A DNA stretch of 52,950 nt, taken from contig CAZXEU010000150.1 of NCBI GenBank assembly GCA_964639665.1, positions 1 to 52,950 of the forward strand. Direction: 5' to 3'. This document shows positions 9,719 through 17,821 of this stretch, piece by piece. Position 1 is the stretch's first letter. Each line of letters opens with the position of its first letter. Made by a program: the position numbers and the translations under genes. Origin of the DNA: CAZXEU01 sp964639665. GTDB taxonomy: Bacteria > Bacteroidota > Rhodothermia > Rhodothermales > Bin80. The notes beneath the pieces are model-generated. The model saw nothing but the letters and a program-made list of their open reading frames with translations, did not search any database and was not told where the DNA came from.

Positions 9719-10165
9719 ATGGCCGATATAGTTGATCAAGCAGTTCGGTCGCGAATGATGGCAAAAATAGGTGGGAAAGACACCAAGCCCGAACTGCTCC
9801 TTCGTCGTGCCTTGCACGCACGTGGACTCAGGTATCGTCTCCACGACCGCAAACTCCCTGGTTCGCCGGATCTGGTCTTTCGCCGGTTTCGAGCAGTTTG
9901 CTTTGTTCACGGTTGTTTCTGGCACCGTCATTCAGGATGCCCCTATGCGACGAACCCGGCCACCCGACCAGAATTCTGGGAGGCAAAATTCAAGGCTAAT
10001 GTAGAGCGGGACCATCGAGCCAAAGAAGCTCTTTGGACGGCCGGATGGCGGGTGGCAATAGTTTGGGAATGTGCACTGCGCCACGATGGACCAAAGTCGA
10101 CCTCGCTGCAGCTAGAGCTGTGGCTGCACAGTACTCAGCGAGAATTCGAGACATCGTCGCAATGA
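9719..10165 (+). CDS. vsr: Very short patch repair (Vsr) endonuclease
   Basis: The 148-residue product matches E. coli Vsr almost position for position. The catalytic Asp is D51 in PGSPDLVF, the aromatic and His active-site residues are W68 and H69 in CFWHRH, and the zinc ligands are C66, H71, C74 and the Cys of VWEC (118). Vsr nicks 5' of the T in T:G mismatches created when 5-methylcytosine deaminates. Its place beside a cytosine methyltransferase is the classic pairing. It is transcribed away from the operon, so it may be controlled separately from the nuclease arm. It is probably full length. A direct defence role, for example nicking for the MutL-like ATPase, is possible but unproven. 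Confidence 0.95.
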   Translation: MADIVDQAVRSRMMAKIGGKDTKPELLLRRALHARGLRYRLHDRKLPGSPDLVFRRFRAVCFVHGCFWHRHSGCPYATNPATRPEFWEAKFKANVERDHRAKEALWTAGWRVAIVWECALRHDGPKSTSLQLELWLHSTQREFETSSQ

Positions 10166-10539
10166 TAATGAATTATGCCAATCTCATCCGTCATCATGGG
10201 CCACGAACGAAATATCATAGTCTCTGCAGGATACGCGACCAAACTCCCAAGGCAGCGGCTCCGAGTTGCTCCCGTACTTATGTCGTAGCCGGTCGGTTGC
10301 CCACCAGACCACCACCGACGCATTCTGTGGCCCGAGTCACATTAGTGGTACTTTGATCCAAAGAGCATTCACGCCTCTTGTAGGTCCTTTCAATATCACA
10401 TGGCGGGGAACCGAGTAGGCGCCGGAAAAGGCTTTGCTGTAGCAGCCAAAGTCTCGATCGCGGTTTCCTTCCCGCCCCTAAAGGGCTTCTCTTGGCGCGC
10501 TACAGGAATAGCACGATGTTGAATGGCACGTCCGTCCGT
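10166..10539. other. Intergenic: right boundary of the defence island
   Basis: I see no supported gene, tRNA or repeat in these 374 bases; frames here are short and lack family-like sequence. The stretch separates vsr from the first core gene (msrC) and is the likely island boundary. Without a tRNA or direct repeat I cannot place an attachment site. Confidence 0.4.
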
Positions 10540-11049
10540 TTAGCTTGGCAAGTAGCCGCCGTACGTGCGGCCGAGTTTGCAGCAGAGTTCTTCGAGGTAG
10601 CGGACATCGGTCCCGCCGAAGGCGTCCGGAAAATCCGAATCTATGTCGAGTACCGCCACGAGGCGGTCATCTCGGGCAAGGACGGGCACAACTATTTCCG
10701 AGCGGGTGGTTGCCGAGCAGGCAATGTGACCGGGAAACTTGCTCACATCAGGCACGAGCTGGGTCTGCTTTGCCCGTGCCGCGGCTCCGCAAACGCCGCG
10801 CCCAACCGGAATCCGGATACAGCCGTGGCTGCCCTGGTAGGGACCTATAACCATCCCTCCGTCCGCCTCCGCCCGGTAGAATCCTGTCCAATGGAAGCGC
10901 TCGAATGCACGGTGAAGCTCGCAAGCCACCGTCGCCATCGCTGCTACCCAATCCGGCTCGTCGGTCAGGAGGGCATCGATGCGTGCCAGAACGGATGGGT
11001 AGTTGGAAGCGGCTGCCAGGGACATGTGCGGCAACATTGGCGGGGACAT
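10540..11049 (-). CDS. msrC: Free methionine-(R)-sulfoxide reductase (GAF domain)
   Basis: A single GAF-domain enzyme of 169 residues that reduces free methionine-R-sulfoxide. The three conserved cysteines of the fRMsr family are present: C77 in HGCIRI, C87 in RGVCGAA and C111 in HIACSATT. They sit in the diagnostic block DVSKFPGHIAC followed by SEIVVPV. The N-terminal part has the family's W-T-G-F-Y sequence (HWTGFYR, 53-59) and IGPYQG. The length is normal for the family. A start at Met9 is also possible. It probably acts in the cytoplasm in oxidative stress repair using thioredoxin. Divergent from the neighbouring DsbA-like gene, with only 36 bases between their starts, which must hold both promoters or lie within leader sequence. 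Confidence 0.93.
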   Translation of the reverse strand: MSPPMLPHMSLAAASNYPSVLARIDALLTDEPDWVAAMATVACELHRAFERFHWTGFYRAEADGGMVIGPYQGSHGCIRIPVGRGVCGAAARAKQTQLVPDVSKFPGHIACSATTRSEIVVPVLARDDRLVAVLDIDSDFPDAFGGTDVRYLEELCCKLGRTYGGYLPS

Positions 11050-11085
11050 TCCGTTAACGCTCGCTCAATCTGACTGTGCCCGCAT

Positions 11086-11988
11086 ATGCGCCGGAGCATC
11101 CTGCTATTGGGTCTTGTTCATGCCCTGACCTTACATGCCTCTGCCCAAGCGCTGCCGAGTGTGGAGCAGATCCTTGAGAATGTCCGGTTCGAGATTCCGC
11201 AGTTCCGGGATGCCCCGCTTGAAGTCGGGGAGATTACGGAGACTTCGACGGCTGGCCTGTTCGAGGCCGACCTGACCGTGGCGGGCAACCAGTCGTACCG
11301 CATCTTGCTGGCGGAGGGCCGGTTGTACATCCTGGCGGCCGATCCCATCGACATAAGCCGTAGCGGAGCGCAGCTTGCGCAACTCCTGGAGGAGGAGCAG
11401 GAGGAAATGGCCCGCATGGCCGTGGAGCGTGATCAGGAGCTCGCCAGATTTTCCGCCGGCATGCCGGTCCGAGGCAACGCGGATGCTGCCGTGGCTATTT
11501 ACGAGTTTTCGGATTTTCAGTGTCCGTTCTGTGCGCGCGGCTTTGAGACCATAGAGCAGCTACTAGACAGACATCCGGACGACGTGAGGTTTGTCTACTT
11601 GCACTTGCCACTGGATATGCACGAATGGGCGAAGCCGGCAGCCATCGCGTCCGTCTGCGCGGCTTCCCAGGACGAGGAAGCATTCTGGAGGCTGCACGAC
11701 AGCTATTTCCGAAATCAGCAGGAGATAACGACGGACAATCTTCTCGACACGAGCCGCGATTTTCTGGACGGCAGCTCGATTGACATGGACCTTTGGACGG
11801 CGTGTGCCTCGGATGAGTCCTCGGCAGCGTATCGAGGGGCGCTCGTTCAGGTGGAGGCTTCCCTGGAGCTGGCGTCCAGCTACGGACTTACGGGAACGCC
11901 GAGTTTCTTTGTAAACGGCCAGTACCTTAGCGGCATCCAGTCGCTGGAGGTGTTCGAAGCGCTGGTGCAGCAGTACACCGGCCAGTAG
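11086..11988 (+). CDS. Secreted DsbA-like thiol-disulfide protein
   Basis: A 300-residue exported protein. The N-terminus (MRRSILLLGL...ASAQ) is a signal peptide with likely cleavage near residue 21. Residues about 25-90 look like the small dimerisation-type domain seen ahead of DsbC/DsbG thioredoxin folds. The catalytic domain has FSDFQCPFC with redox motif C146-P-F-C149, and the cis-Pro loop GTPSFFVNG is near 271-279. An extra Cys pair lies in the helical insertion (VCAAS and WTACAS). This is the DSBA/thioredoxin-4-type architecture common in Bacteroidota. It probably oxidises or isomerises disulfides in exported proteins, and the window encodes many of these. Its partner DsbD or DsbB is not seen here. 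Confidence 0.85.
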   Translation: MRRSILLLGLVHALTLHASAQALPSVEQILENVRFEIPQFRDAPLEVGEITETSTAGLFEADLTVAGNQSYRILLAEGRLYILAADPIDISRSGAQLAQLLEEEQEEMARMAVERDQELARFSAGMPVRGNADAAVAIYEFSDFQCPFCARGFETIEQLLDRHPDDVRFVYLHLPLDMHEWAKPAAIASVCAASQDEEAFWRLHDSYFRNQQEITTDNLLDTSRDFLDGSSIDMDLWTACASDESSAAYRGALVQVEASLELASSYGLTGTPSFFVNGQYLSGIQSLEVFEALVQQYTGQ

Positions 11989-11997
11989 GCGTCTGCG

Positions 11998-12822
11998 TCA
12001 GATTCCCATGCCGCCCGCTACTTCCAGCGTGTGACCGGTGATGTAGCTGGCAAGAGGCGAAGCCATCATCAGGATACCACCTGCAGCCTCCTCGACCGTA
12101 CCGGGGCGGCCGAGCGGAATTCCGGAAAATGCGGCCTTTCTCAATTCGGCGGGGATGCCCAGCGCCACGTCGTGACCGGCCACCTGCATGGTGTGGCCTT
12201 CCTCCTTTGGCCGCGTCAGACGGGTATCGATGAACCCGAAGGCTACGGTATTGCACCGAATGCCGTAGCGTCCCCATTCGCGTGCAACGGTCTTGGTCAG
12301 GCCGACAATGCCCATCTTGGCTGCGGCATAGTTGGCCTGACCGATATTGCCGTGCAGCCCCGAGGTCGACGAAACGTTGACGATGCATCTGTTCTGCTGC
12401 GGAGCACCGCTTGAGGCGATTTCCTGCTTGGCGGGCTCGCGCCAACGGCGCGCGAGCCCGCGAATGATCCTGAAGGGAGCCGTCAGATGGATATCCAGCA
12501 TGCGACGCCACTGGACATCCACCATCTTGTGCAGCATGCCGTCCCATGTAAATCCGGCATTATTGACGAGCACATTTACTCGGCCGAACGCTTCGTGGGC
12601 AGAGGCCACGAGCCGCTCGGGAAACTCTGGAGCTGTTACGTCCCCGGGCACGGCATACGCGGCGGAACCGGTCTCTTGCAGTTGCGAGACCACCCTACGG
12701 CAAGCCTGTTCATCCAGATCATTCACGACGACCGATGCGCCGTTGCGCGCGAACAAATGGGCAGTTGCGGCGCCAATGCCACGTCCTGCTCCGGTTACGA
12801 TTACGATCTGGTGTTGAAACAT
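11998..12822 (-). CDS. Short-chain dehydrogenase/reductase (FabG-like)
   Basis: A 274-residue classical SDR. The nucleotide-binding TGAGRGIG is at 10-17, NNAG at 87-90, catalytic Ser in NVSSTSG (151-152), and the YxxxK pair is Y165/K169. The C-terminus reads TLEVAGGMGI, as in FabG-type proteins. I chose the ATG at 12822 because the Rossmann strand begins right after it; the frame is open further upstream but without family-like sequence. An insertion around 128-146 (PAKQEIASSGAPQQN) makes it longer than typical 245-residue FabG. The substrate is unknown; 3-oxoacyl-thioester or another secondary alcohol are both possible. It is convergent with the DsbA-like gene, with 9 bases between their stops. 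Confidence 0.88.
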   Translation of the reverse strand: MFQHQIVIVTGAGRGIGAATAHLFARNGASVVVNDLDEQACRRVVSQLQETGSAAYAVPGDVTAPEFPERLVASAHEAFGRVNVLVNNAGFTWDGMLHKMVDVQWRRMLDIHLTAPFRIIRGLARRWREPAKQEIASSGAPQQNRCIVNVSSTSGLHGNIGQANYAAAKMGIVGLTKTVAREWGRYGIRCNTVAFGFIDTRLTRPKEEGHTMQVAGHDVALGIPAELRKAAFSGIPLGRPGTVEEAAGGILMMASPLASYITGHTLEVAGGMGI

Positions 12823-13238
12823 GGCAACAAGGGTGTGAAGCTCCCTATGGAGCACAACAACGGGACCGTTGGCTGCAGATGACCTCCACGGTCCGAGCAT
12901 GAATCCACGCACGGGCCGCGCCAGTGTGCATAATGACAGGCGGGAATTGGCGCTGCCTTGTGCAGGTTGCACCGGGAGAGCGCGTCCGCAGAGCAGTCAA
13001 AATGTACGATTCGACGGATTGGAAATAGTGGATATGCCACTCTTGCCTTGCGGCAGGATTGGCTGCGGTCTTGCCGTATACGCAAAGCGGCTTGCTCTGT
13101 AGGCCTGGGAAAGTCCCGCCTGGATCTGGTTGCTTCACCCGGATCGGGCAAGGTGCGCGGCAGTGCAAGTGCCCTCGCCCTAATGAATCCTCGCTCGTAT
13201 CTTGCACCACGGAATCAGTCACACCACGCAGTATTACC
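12823..13238. other. Divergent intergenic region upstream of SDR and Gfo/Idh/MocA
   Basis: These 416 bases separate two divergent genes and should contain both promoters. I see no convincing coding frame, tRNA or riboswitch. I could not pick -35/-10 pairs with confidence. Confidence 0.4.
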
Positions 13239-14567
13239 ATGAGCCCAAACATCGATCGTCGAACATTCATCAAGACGACATCGGCCGCTGCCGCGAGCGT
13301 TGGCGTGCTTGGACAATTTGGGGCTGTGGGCAAGGCTGCTGCCAGCAGCGATACGCTTGTGGCTGCCGTCATGGGCGTCAACAGCCGCGGACGGGTGCTG
13401 GCTCAGTCTTTTTCCCGCGCCAGCGGCTGCGAGGTGAAAACGATTTGTGATGTGGATCCCAGGGCGATCGGACGGACTATCGAGGCAGTTGCCGAGGTGT
13501 CGGATTCGAGGCCGGGCGGTGAAGAAGACATCCGCCGCGTATTGGAGGATCCCGATATTGATGTGCTTGTCATAGCCGCGCCGGATCACTGGCATGCCCC
13601 GGCCTCCATCATGGCACTGCAGGCCGGGAAGCATGTCTACGTGGAAAAGCCATGTGGGCACAACCCGCGAGAGGGAGAGCTTCTTGTCGAAGCCCAGCGG
13701 CGTTACAACCGGGTGGTGCAGATGGGCAATCAGCAGCGGGCCTCGCAGGAGTCGCAGCAGATCATCCAGGCCATTCACGAAGGGCTGATAGGCCGGGCCT
13801 ACTACGGCCGTGCCTGGTATGCCAATACGCGCGGCAGCATTGGCCGGGGCAAGGAGGCCCCTGTACCGGATTGGCTGAAATACGACTTGTGGCAGGGACC
13901 GGCTCCAAGGGTGCCCTATCGGGATAACGTTGTTCACTACAACTGGCACTGGTTCTGGCACTGGGGCACCGGTGAGATATGCAACAACGGTACCCACGAA
14001 ATCGACATCTGCCGCTGGGCCCTGGGCGTGGACTATCCCACGCGTGTGACCTCATCAGGCGGCCGGTACCACTTTGACGATGATTGGGAGTTCTATGACA
14101 CCCAGATAGCCTCGTTCGAGTTTGCCGAGGGCAAGATGCTGACCTGGGACGGTCGCAGCTGTAATGGCAAGGCCGTCGAGGGCATGGGACGCGGAGCGTC
14201 CATCCATGGCGAGAATGGAAGCGTGGTCCTGAACCGGCAGGGCTATACCGTATACGATCAGGACAACAGGGAAATCTGGAAGCGCGCGCGCTCAACCACC
14301 GTGTCGACCCTGGATCTGGCAGGAGGGGGCGGACTCACCGACGAGCACATTGCCAATTTCCTGACGGTGATACGCGAGGGGGGAGATCAGTTTGCCCCCA
14401 TTGACGACGGGCACAAGAGCACGTTGCTCTGCCATTTGGGCAATATCGCCCAGCATACGGGCCGGACCCTGAATTGCGATCCAGGCAGCGGGCGCATCCT
14501 GGATGATGAGGAAGCGATGGCTCTCTGGGGCAGGTCCTACGAGCCCGGATGGGAGGTCAAGGTCTAG
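13239..14567 (+). CDS. Tat-exported Gfo/Idh/MocA-family oxidoreductase
   Basis: The 442-residue product opens MSPNIDRRTFIKTT, a twin-arginine motif followed by a hydrophobic Ala/Gly stretch, so it is probably exported folded with its NAD(P) cofactor. The Rossmann domain follows (AAVMGVNSRG, CDVDP), with DVLVIAAPDHWHAP and the family's EKP motif in VYVEKPCGHN. The C-terminal domain has the GTHEIDICRWALG segment carrying the usual catalytic His region. I chose the ATG at 13239 because it places the Tat motif at residues 7-8. It heads a plus-strand run with a second family member, two small proteins and a mutarotase. That suggests extracytoplasmic sugar or polyol oxidation. The substrate is not predictable. 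Confidence 0.88.
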   Translation: MSPNIDRRTFIKTTSAAAASVGVLGQFGAVGKAAASSDTLVAAVMGVNSRGRVLAQSFSRASGCEVKTICDVDPRAIGRTIEAVAEVSDSRPGGEEDIRRVLEDPDIDVLVIAAPDHWHAPASIMALQAGKHVYVEKPCGHNPREGELLVEAQRRYNRVVQMGNQQRASQESQQIIQAIHEGLIGRAYYGRAWYANTRGSIGRGKEAPVPDWLKYDLWQGPAPRVPYRDNVVHYNWHWFWHWGTGEICNNGTHEIDICRWALGVDYPTRVTSSGGRYHFDDDWEFYDTQIASFEFAEGKMLTWDGRSCNGKAVEGMGRGASIHGENGSVVLNRQGYTVYDQDNREIWKRARSTTVSTLDLAGGGGLTDEHIANFLTVIREGGDQFAPIDDGHKSTLLCHLGNIAQHTGRTLNCDPGSGRILDDEEAMALWGRSYEPGWEVKV

Positions 14568-14662
14568 TCGGAGGTACGGGCAGGGTACGCGGCATGTCCG
14601 CGCGGCTTCAGTTGTCCTCAAGTACAGCCGCAGCAACAAAACGCATAGCACATCCAGAAACC

Positions 14663-16009
14663 ATGTCAGCCCTATCCAGAAGAAACTTCATCAAGGCCGG
14701 CGGCGGTGCAGTGGCTGCCTCCGTTATGGCAGGCCCGCTTGCTCTCGGGGCCCGCGGCTCCAAGAGCCCGATGCGCGTTGCGCTTGTAGGGACCGGGATC
14801 CGGGGCACCAGCATGTGGGGCCGCAGCCTGGTGCGGGACTATCCGGACCACGTGGAATTCGTGGGACTCTGTGACATAAATCCGGGCAGGCTTGCCTACG
14901 CAAGCGAGTACATTGGAGCCGATTGCCCGACATTCACGGATTTTGACGAGATGATGCGGTCCGCGCAGCCCGATACGGTCATCGTTACCACCGTGGACTC
15001 TACGCATCATACGTTCATTATCAAGGCCATGGAATTGGGCTGTGACGTGGTCACGGAAAAGCCCATGACCACTGACGCCGAAAAGTGCCAGGCCATTCTG
15101 GACGCCCAGGCCCGAACCGGAAAGAACGTCACCGTGACGTTCAATTACCGGTACTCGCCGCATCGCCAGAAGATGAAGGAAGTGCTGATGTCCGGCCGGA
15201 TCGGGCGCGTGACATCCGTGGATTTTCACTGGTATTTGAATGTGTACCACGGCGCTTCCTACTTCCGCCGGTGGCATGGACGGGAGCGGTTCGGCGGGAC
15301 CCTGTTTGTCCACAAGGCCACCCACCATTTTGATCTGCTGAACTGGTGGCTGGAATCGGAGCCCGAGGAGGTGTTCGCCTACGGAGACCTGGAATACTAC
15401 GGATACAACAACGACTTTCGGCACACGAACTGCAGAGGCTGCCCGTTTGCCGACCGTTGTGAGCACTACTGGGACATTACCCAGAGTCAACGGCTTGTGG
15501 ACCTCTACGTGAACAACGAGCATCACGACGGCTATCTGCGCGACGGCTGCGTGTGGAGCGAAAAGATCGACATCTACGACAAGATGTCCGCGCAGATACG
15601 CTACGCCAATAATGTGCACGTGAGCTATTCCTGTACCACCTATTCGCCGTATGAAGGTTATCGTATTGCCTTCAACGGGACGAAGGGACGCCTTGAGGCC
15701 TGGATCCAGGAACAGCAGCCGTGGGAGGCAGAACCGTACGACGAGCTGAGAATCACCGACAATTTCGGGGAGACGGAACTGGTGCGTATTCCGCACGGAG
15801 GGGGAGGGCATGGAGGGGGCGATACGCGACTCAGGGACAGGATATTCAAGGACCCGACCCTTCCCGACCCTTACCGACAGGCGGCCGGATCCCGTGACGG
15901 TGCCATGTCCATTCTCATTGGCATTGCGGCACGGGAGAGTGCCAAGACGGGGGAGCCGGTACGGATCGCCTCGCTGACTTCGCTAAAGCCGCGCGCCGTA
16001 AGACCATAA
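14663..16009 (+). CDS. Tat-exported Gfo/Idh/MocA-family oxidoreductase (second copy)
   Basis: A 448-residue relative of the upstream gene, but clearly a different subfamily. It opens MSALSRRNFIKAG, a twin-arginine signal, then has the NAD-binding VALVGTGIRGTSMWGR, CDINPGR, and VTEKPMTTD with the EKP motif. A four-Cys cluster (CRGCPFADRC plus CTTY region) in the C-terminal domain could bind a metal. A Gly/His-rich loop (HGGGGHGGGD) follows near residue 375. The start at 14663 follows the upstream stop by 95 bases. With its neighbour it probably acts in the periplasm on carbohydrate derivatives. Subfamily function is unknown. Confidence 0.87.
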   Translation: MSALSRRNFIKAGGGAVAASVMAGPLALGARGSKSPMRVALVGTGIRGTSMWGRSLVRDYPDHVEFVGLCDINPGRLAYASEYIGADCPTFTDFDEMMRSAQPDTVIVTTVDSTHHTFIIKAMELGCDVVTEKPMTTDAEKCQAILDAQARTGKNVTVTFNYRYSPHRQKMKEVLMSGRIGRVTSVDFHWYLNVYHGASYFRRWHGRERFGGTLFVHKATHHFDLLNWWLESEPEEVFAYGDLEYYGYNNDFRHTNCRGCPFADRCEHYWDITQSQRLVDLYVNNEHHDGYLRDGCVWSEKIDIYDKMSAQIRYANNVHVSYSCTTYSPYEGYRIAFNGTKGRLEAWIQEQQPWEAEPYDELRITDNFGETELVRIPHGGGGHGGGDTRLRDRIFKDPTLPDPYRQAAGSRDGAMSILIGIAARESAKTGEPVRIASLTSLKPRAVRP

Positions 16010-16021
16010 ACGGATACCCTC

Positions 16022-16435
16022 ATGCGTACTGTGACCTTTTGTTTGATCGCGCCCATTCTGGCGGCGCTGGCAGGCTGTGCATCGCTGCGCAACGCTGCTC
16101 CCGAGCCGCCCGCAATTGTAGGGAATTGGGATTACGAGCTGGACACGCCTCAAGGCGTGTACCGGGGTACCTTCAGCTTTGAACAAAGCGAGGAGGGACT
16201 GGCGGGAAGCGTTACGCAGGACGGGGGTGTTGACGGCGTCGTGCTTGAGGAGATCACTTTTGACGAAGAGACGGGCCTCACCACGTTCTCGTTTGACAGC
16301 GGTGAATTCGGCATGATCGATGTCAGCTTTACCGTCGCGGATAACGCCATCACGGGTGTGCTCTCGGTGCTGGATTTCAACGCTGACGTGGATCTGGTCG
16401 GTGAACGGGCGGGCATGGAAGAAGCGGAACAGTAG
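16022..16435 (+). CDS. Small lipoprotein, unknown function
   Basis: A 137-residue lipoprotein: the signal MRTVTFCLIAPILAALAGC ends in a lipobox with the lipidated Cys at 19. The mature part begins PAIVGNWDYELDTPQGVYRG, followed by alternating beta-rich text (GTFSFEQ, LAGSVTQDGG, TFSFDSGEF), suggesting a lipocalin-like or small beta-barrel fold. The protein is acidic. It starts 12 bases after the second oxidoreductase and its stop overlaps the next start (TAGTG). I do not recognise a named family. Its place in the run hints at an accessory role in the same extracytoplasmic sugar pathway. Confidence 0.75.
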   Translation: MRTVTFCLIAPILAALAGCASLRNAAPEPPAIVGNWDYELDTPQGVYRGTFSFEQSEEGLAGSVTQDGGVDGVVLEEITFDEETGLTTFSFDSGEFGMIDVSFTVADNAITGVLSVLDFNADVDLVGERAGMEEAEQ

Positions 16436-16710
16436 TGACCAATCTCTTCGGTTTGCTGGGAAAGCGCGTGACGGTGCATCTTTATTCGCGGGACGGGCAG
16501 GCGATTGGCACCATCGACGGGCGCGTGGCCGACGTGGCCGAGGCAGTCGAAGTAGCTCCTGGCATGCGGAAGGATCTGGCCTTTGTGATCGATATCGAGA
16601 CGGGTGGAGAGCCGTACAAGAGCAGCAGCGGCACGGAAAACGAGGGATGGTTCGCCGTGCAGGACCTGGAAACCAGGGATTCCGAAGCGCCGCGCTGGTT
16701 TGTGAACTGA
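16435..16710 (+). CDS. Hypothetical protein with GTG start
   Basis: A 91-residue cytoplasmic protein with no signal or membrane segment. The start is GTG at 16435, sharing the G of the upstream TAG (TAGTG), so translation is probably coupled. The sequence alternates short hydrophobic strands (KRVTVHLYS, GTIDGRVADVAE, LAFVIDIETG) in a way that suggests a small beta-barrel. I do not recognise the family. It ends 6 bases before galM. Support comes from tight operon packing, consistent codon use and the plausible protein-like composition. Confidence 0.62.
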   Translation: MTNLFGLLGKRVTVHLYSRDGQAIGTIDGRVADVAEAVEVAPGMRKDLAFVIDIETGGEPYKSSSGTENEGWFAVQDLETRDSEAPRWFVN

Positions 16711-16716
16711 GTAGTA

Positions 16717-17817
16717 ATGCATTTAAGGGCCCTGGGAGCCGGCTTGTTGATTGTAGCTCTTGCTTCCTGCACCAGTCCGCTCGTAGAGCGCCAGCATTTC
16801 GGCATGACGCCCGGTGGCGAAGCGGTGGATCTGTATACGCTGCGCAACGCAGCGGGCATGCAGGTCTCTATCATGACCTACGGTGCGACCGTTACGTCAC
16901 TGATGGCACCGGACAGGGATGGCAAACTCGGAGATGTTGTTCTCGGCTACGATTCACTGGCGGGATATCTCCGGCAGAGTCCGTACCTGGGCGCCATCGT
17001 GGGGCGCTACGGTAACCGGATAGCGGGCGGAACATTCGAGCTCGAGGGCGAGACGTACAGCCTAGCCCGAAACAACGGCCCCAATCACCTTCACGGCGGC
17101 ATCGTCGGGTTTGACAAGGTAGTGTGGACAGCGGAGCCGTTTGAGCATGATCGCGGCGCCGGCCTCGCACTGACCTATGTCAGCTCTGACGGAGAGGAGG
17201 GATATCCGGGTACGCTCGTGGCAGAAGTAAGCTATACGCTGACGGTGGACAACGAGCTTGTAGTGGACTACCTGGCGTCGACGGACAAGGCCACACCGGT
17301 CAACCTGACGCAGCATTCCTACTTCAATCTGGCTGGCGCCGGTGACATTCTGGGCCACCAGCTGATGCTGGCCGCAAGTCGGTACACACCGGTCGACTCG
17401 ACGCTGATACCTACTGGCGAAATCGTTTCCGTCGCGGGTACGCCGTTCGATTTTACCGCGCCGGTGCCTATCGGCGCGCGCATTGCCGAAGACCATGAGC
17501 AGCTGGCGCGGGGCGGGGGCTACGACCACAACTACGTGCTGGACTCGGGTGAGCCGGCCGCCACCGTTTACGAGCCAACCACGGGCCGACTGCTTGAAAT
17601 CCGCACGACCGAGCCAGGCATTCAGTTTTACTCGGGCAATTTTCTCGATGGCAGCATAACTGGCAAGGGCGGGATCGTCTACGGCCGCCGCAGCGGCTTT
17701 TGCCTGGAAACACAGCACTATCCGGATTCGCCGAATCAGCCGAATTTTCCCTCGACTATTCTGAGGCCGGAAGAGACGTACGAATCACAGACCGTCTTCG
17801 CCTTCCGGACACGGTAG
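16717..17817 (+). CDS. galM: Aldose 1-epimerase (mutarotase), lipoprotein form
   Basis: A 366-residue galactose mutarotase-type enzyme that interconverts alpha and beta anomers of hexoses. Motifs are GRYGNRIAGG (96-105), the substrate His H126 in NHLHGG, the catalytic His H200 in LTQHSYFN, and the catalytic Glu in GFCLETQHYPD near 333. Unlike E. coli GalM it begins with a lipoprotein signal (MHLRALGAGLLIVALASC, Cys18), so it should be tethered in the envelope. It ends the plus-strand run with the Tat oxidoreductases. This fits an extracytoplasmic sugar module in which the beta anomer is supplied to a dehydrogenase. Convergent with the PLP enzyme gene, stops 4 bases apart. Confidence 0.92.
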   Translation: MHLRALGAGLLIVALASCTSPLVERQHFGMTPGGEAVDLYTLRNAAGMQVSIMTYGATVTSLMAPDRDGKLGDVVLGYDSLAGYLRQSPYLGAIVGRYGNRIAGGTFELEGETYSLARNNGPNHLHGGIVGFDKVVWTAEPFEHDRGAGLALTYVSSDGEEGYPGTLVAEVSYTLTVDNELVVDYLASTDKATPVNLTQHSYFNLAGAGDILGHQLMLAASRYTPVDSTLIPTGEIVSVAGTPFDFTAPVPIGARIAEDHEQLARGGGYDHNYVLDSGEPAATVYEPTTGRLLEIRTTEPGIQFYSGNFLDGSITGKGGIVYGRRSGFCLETQHYPDSPNQPNFPSTILRPEETYESQTVFAFRTR

Positions 17818-17821
17818 GAAA

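Noticed and set aside
14672..15811. A 379-codon open frame on the minus strand
   Set aside because: It mirrors the second Gfo/Idh/MocA gene, whose Tat signal and EKP motif are clear.
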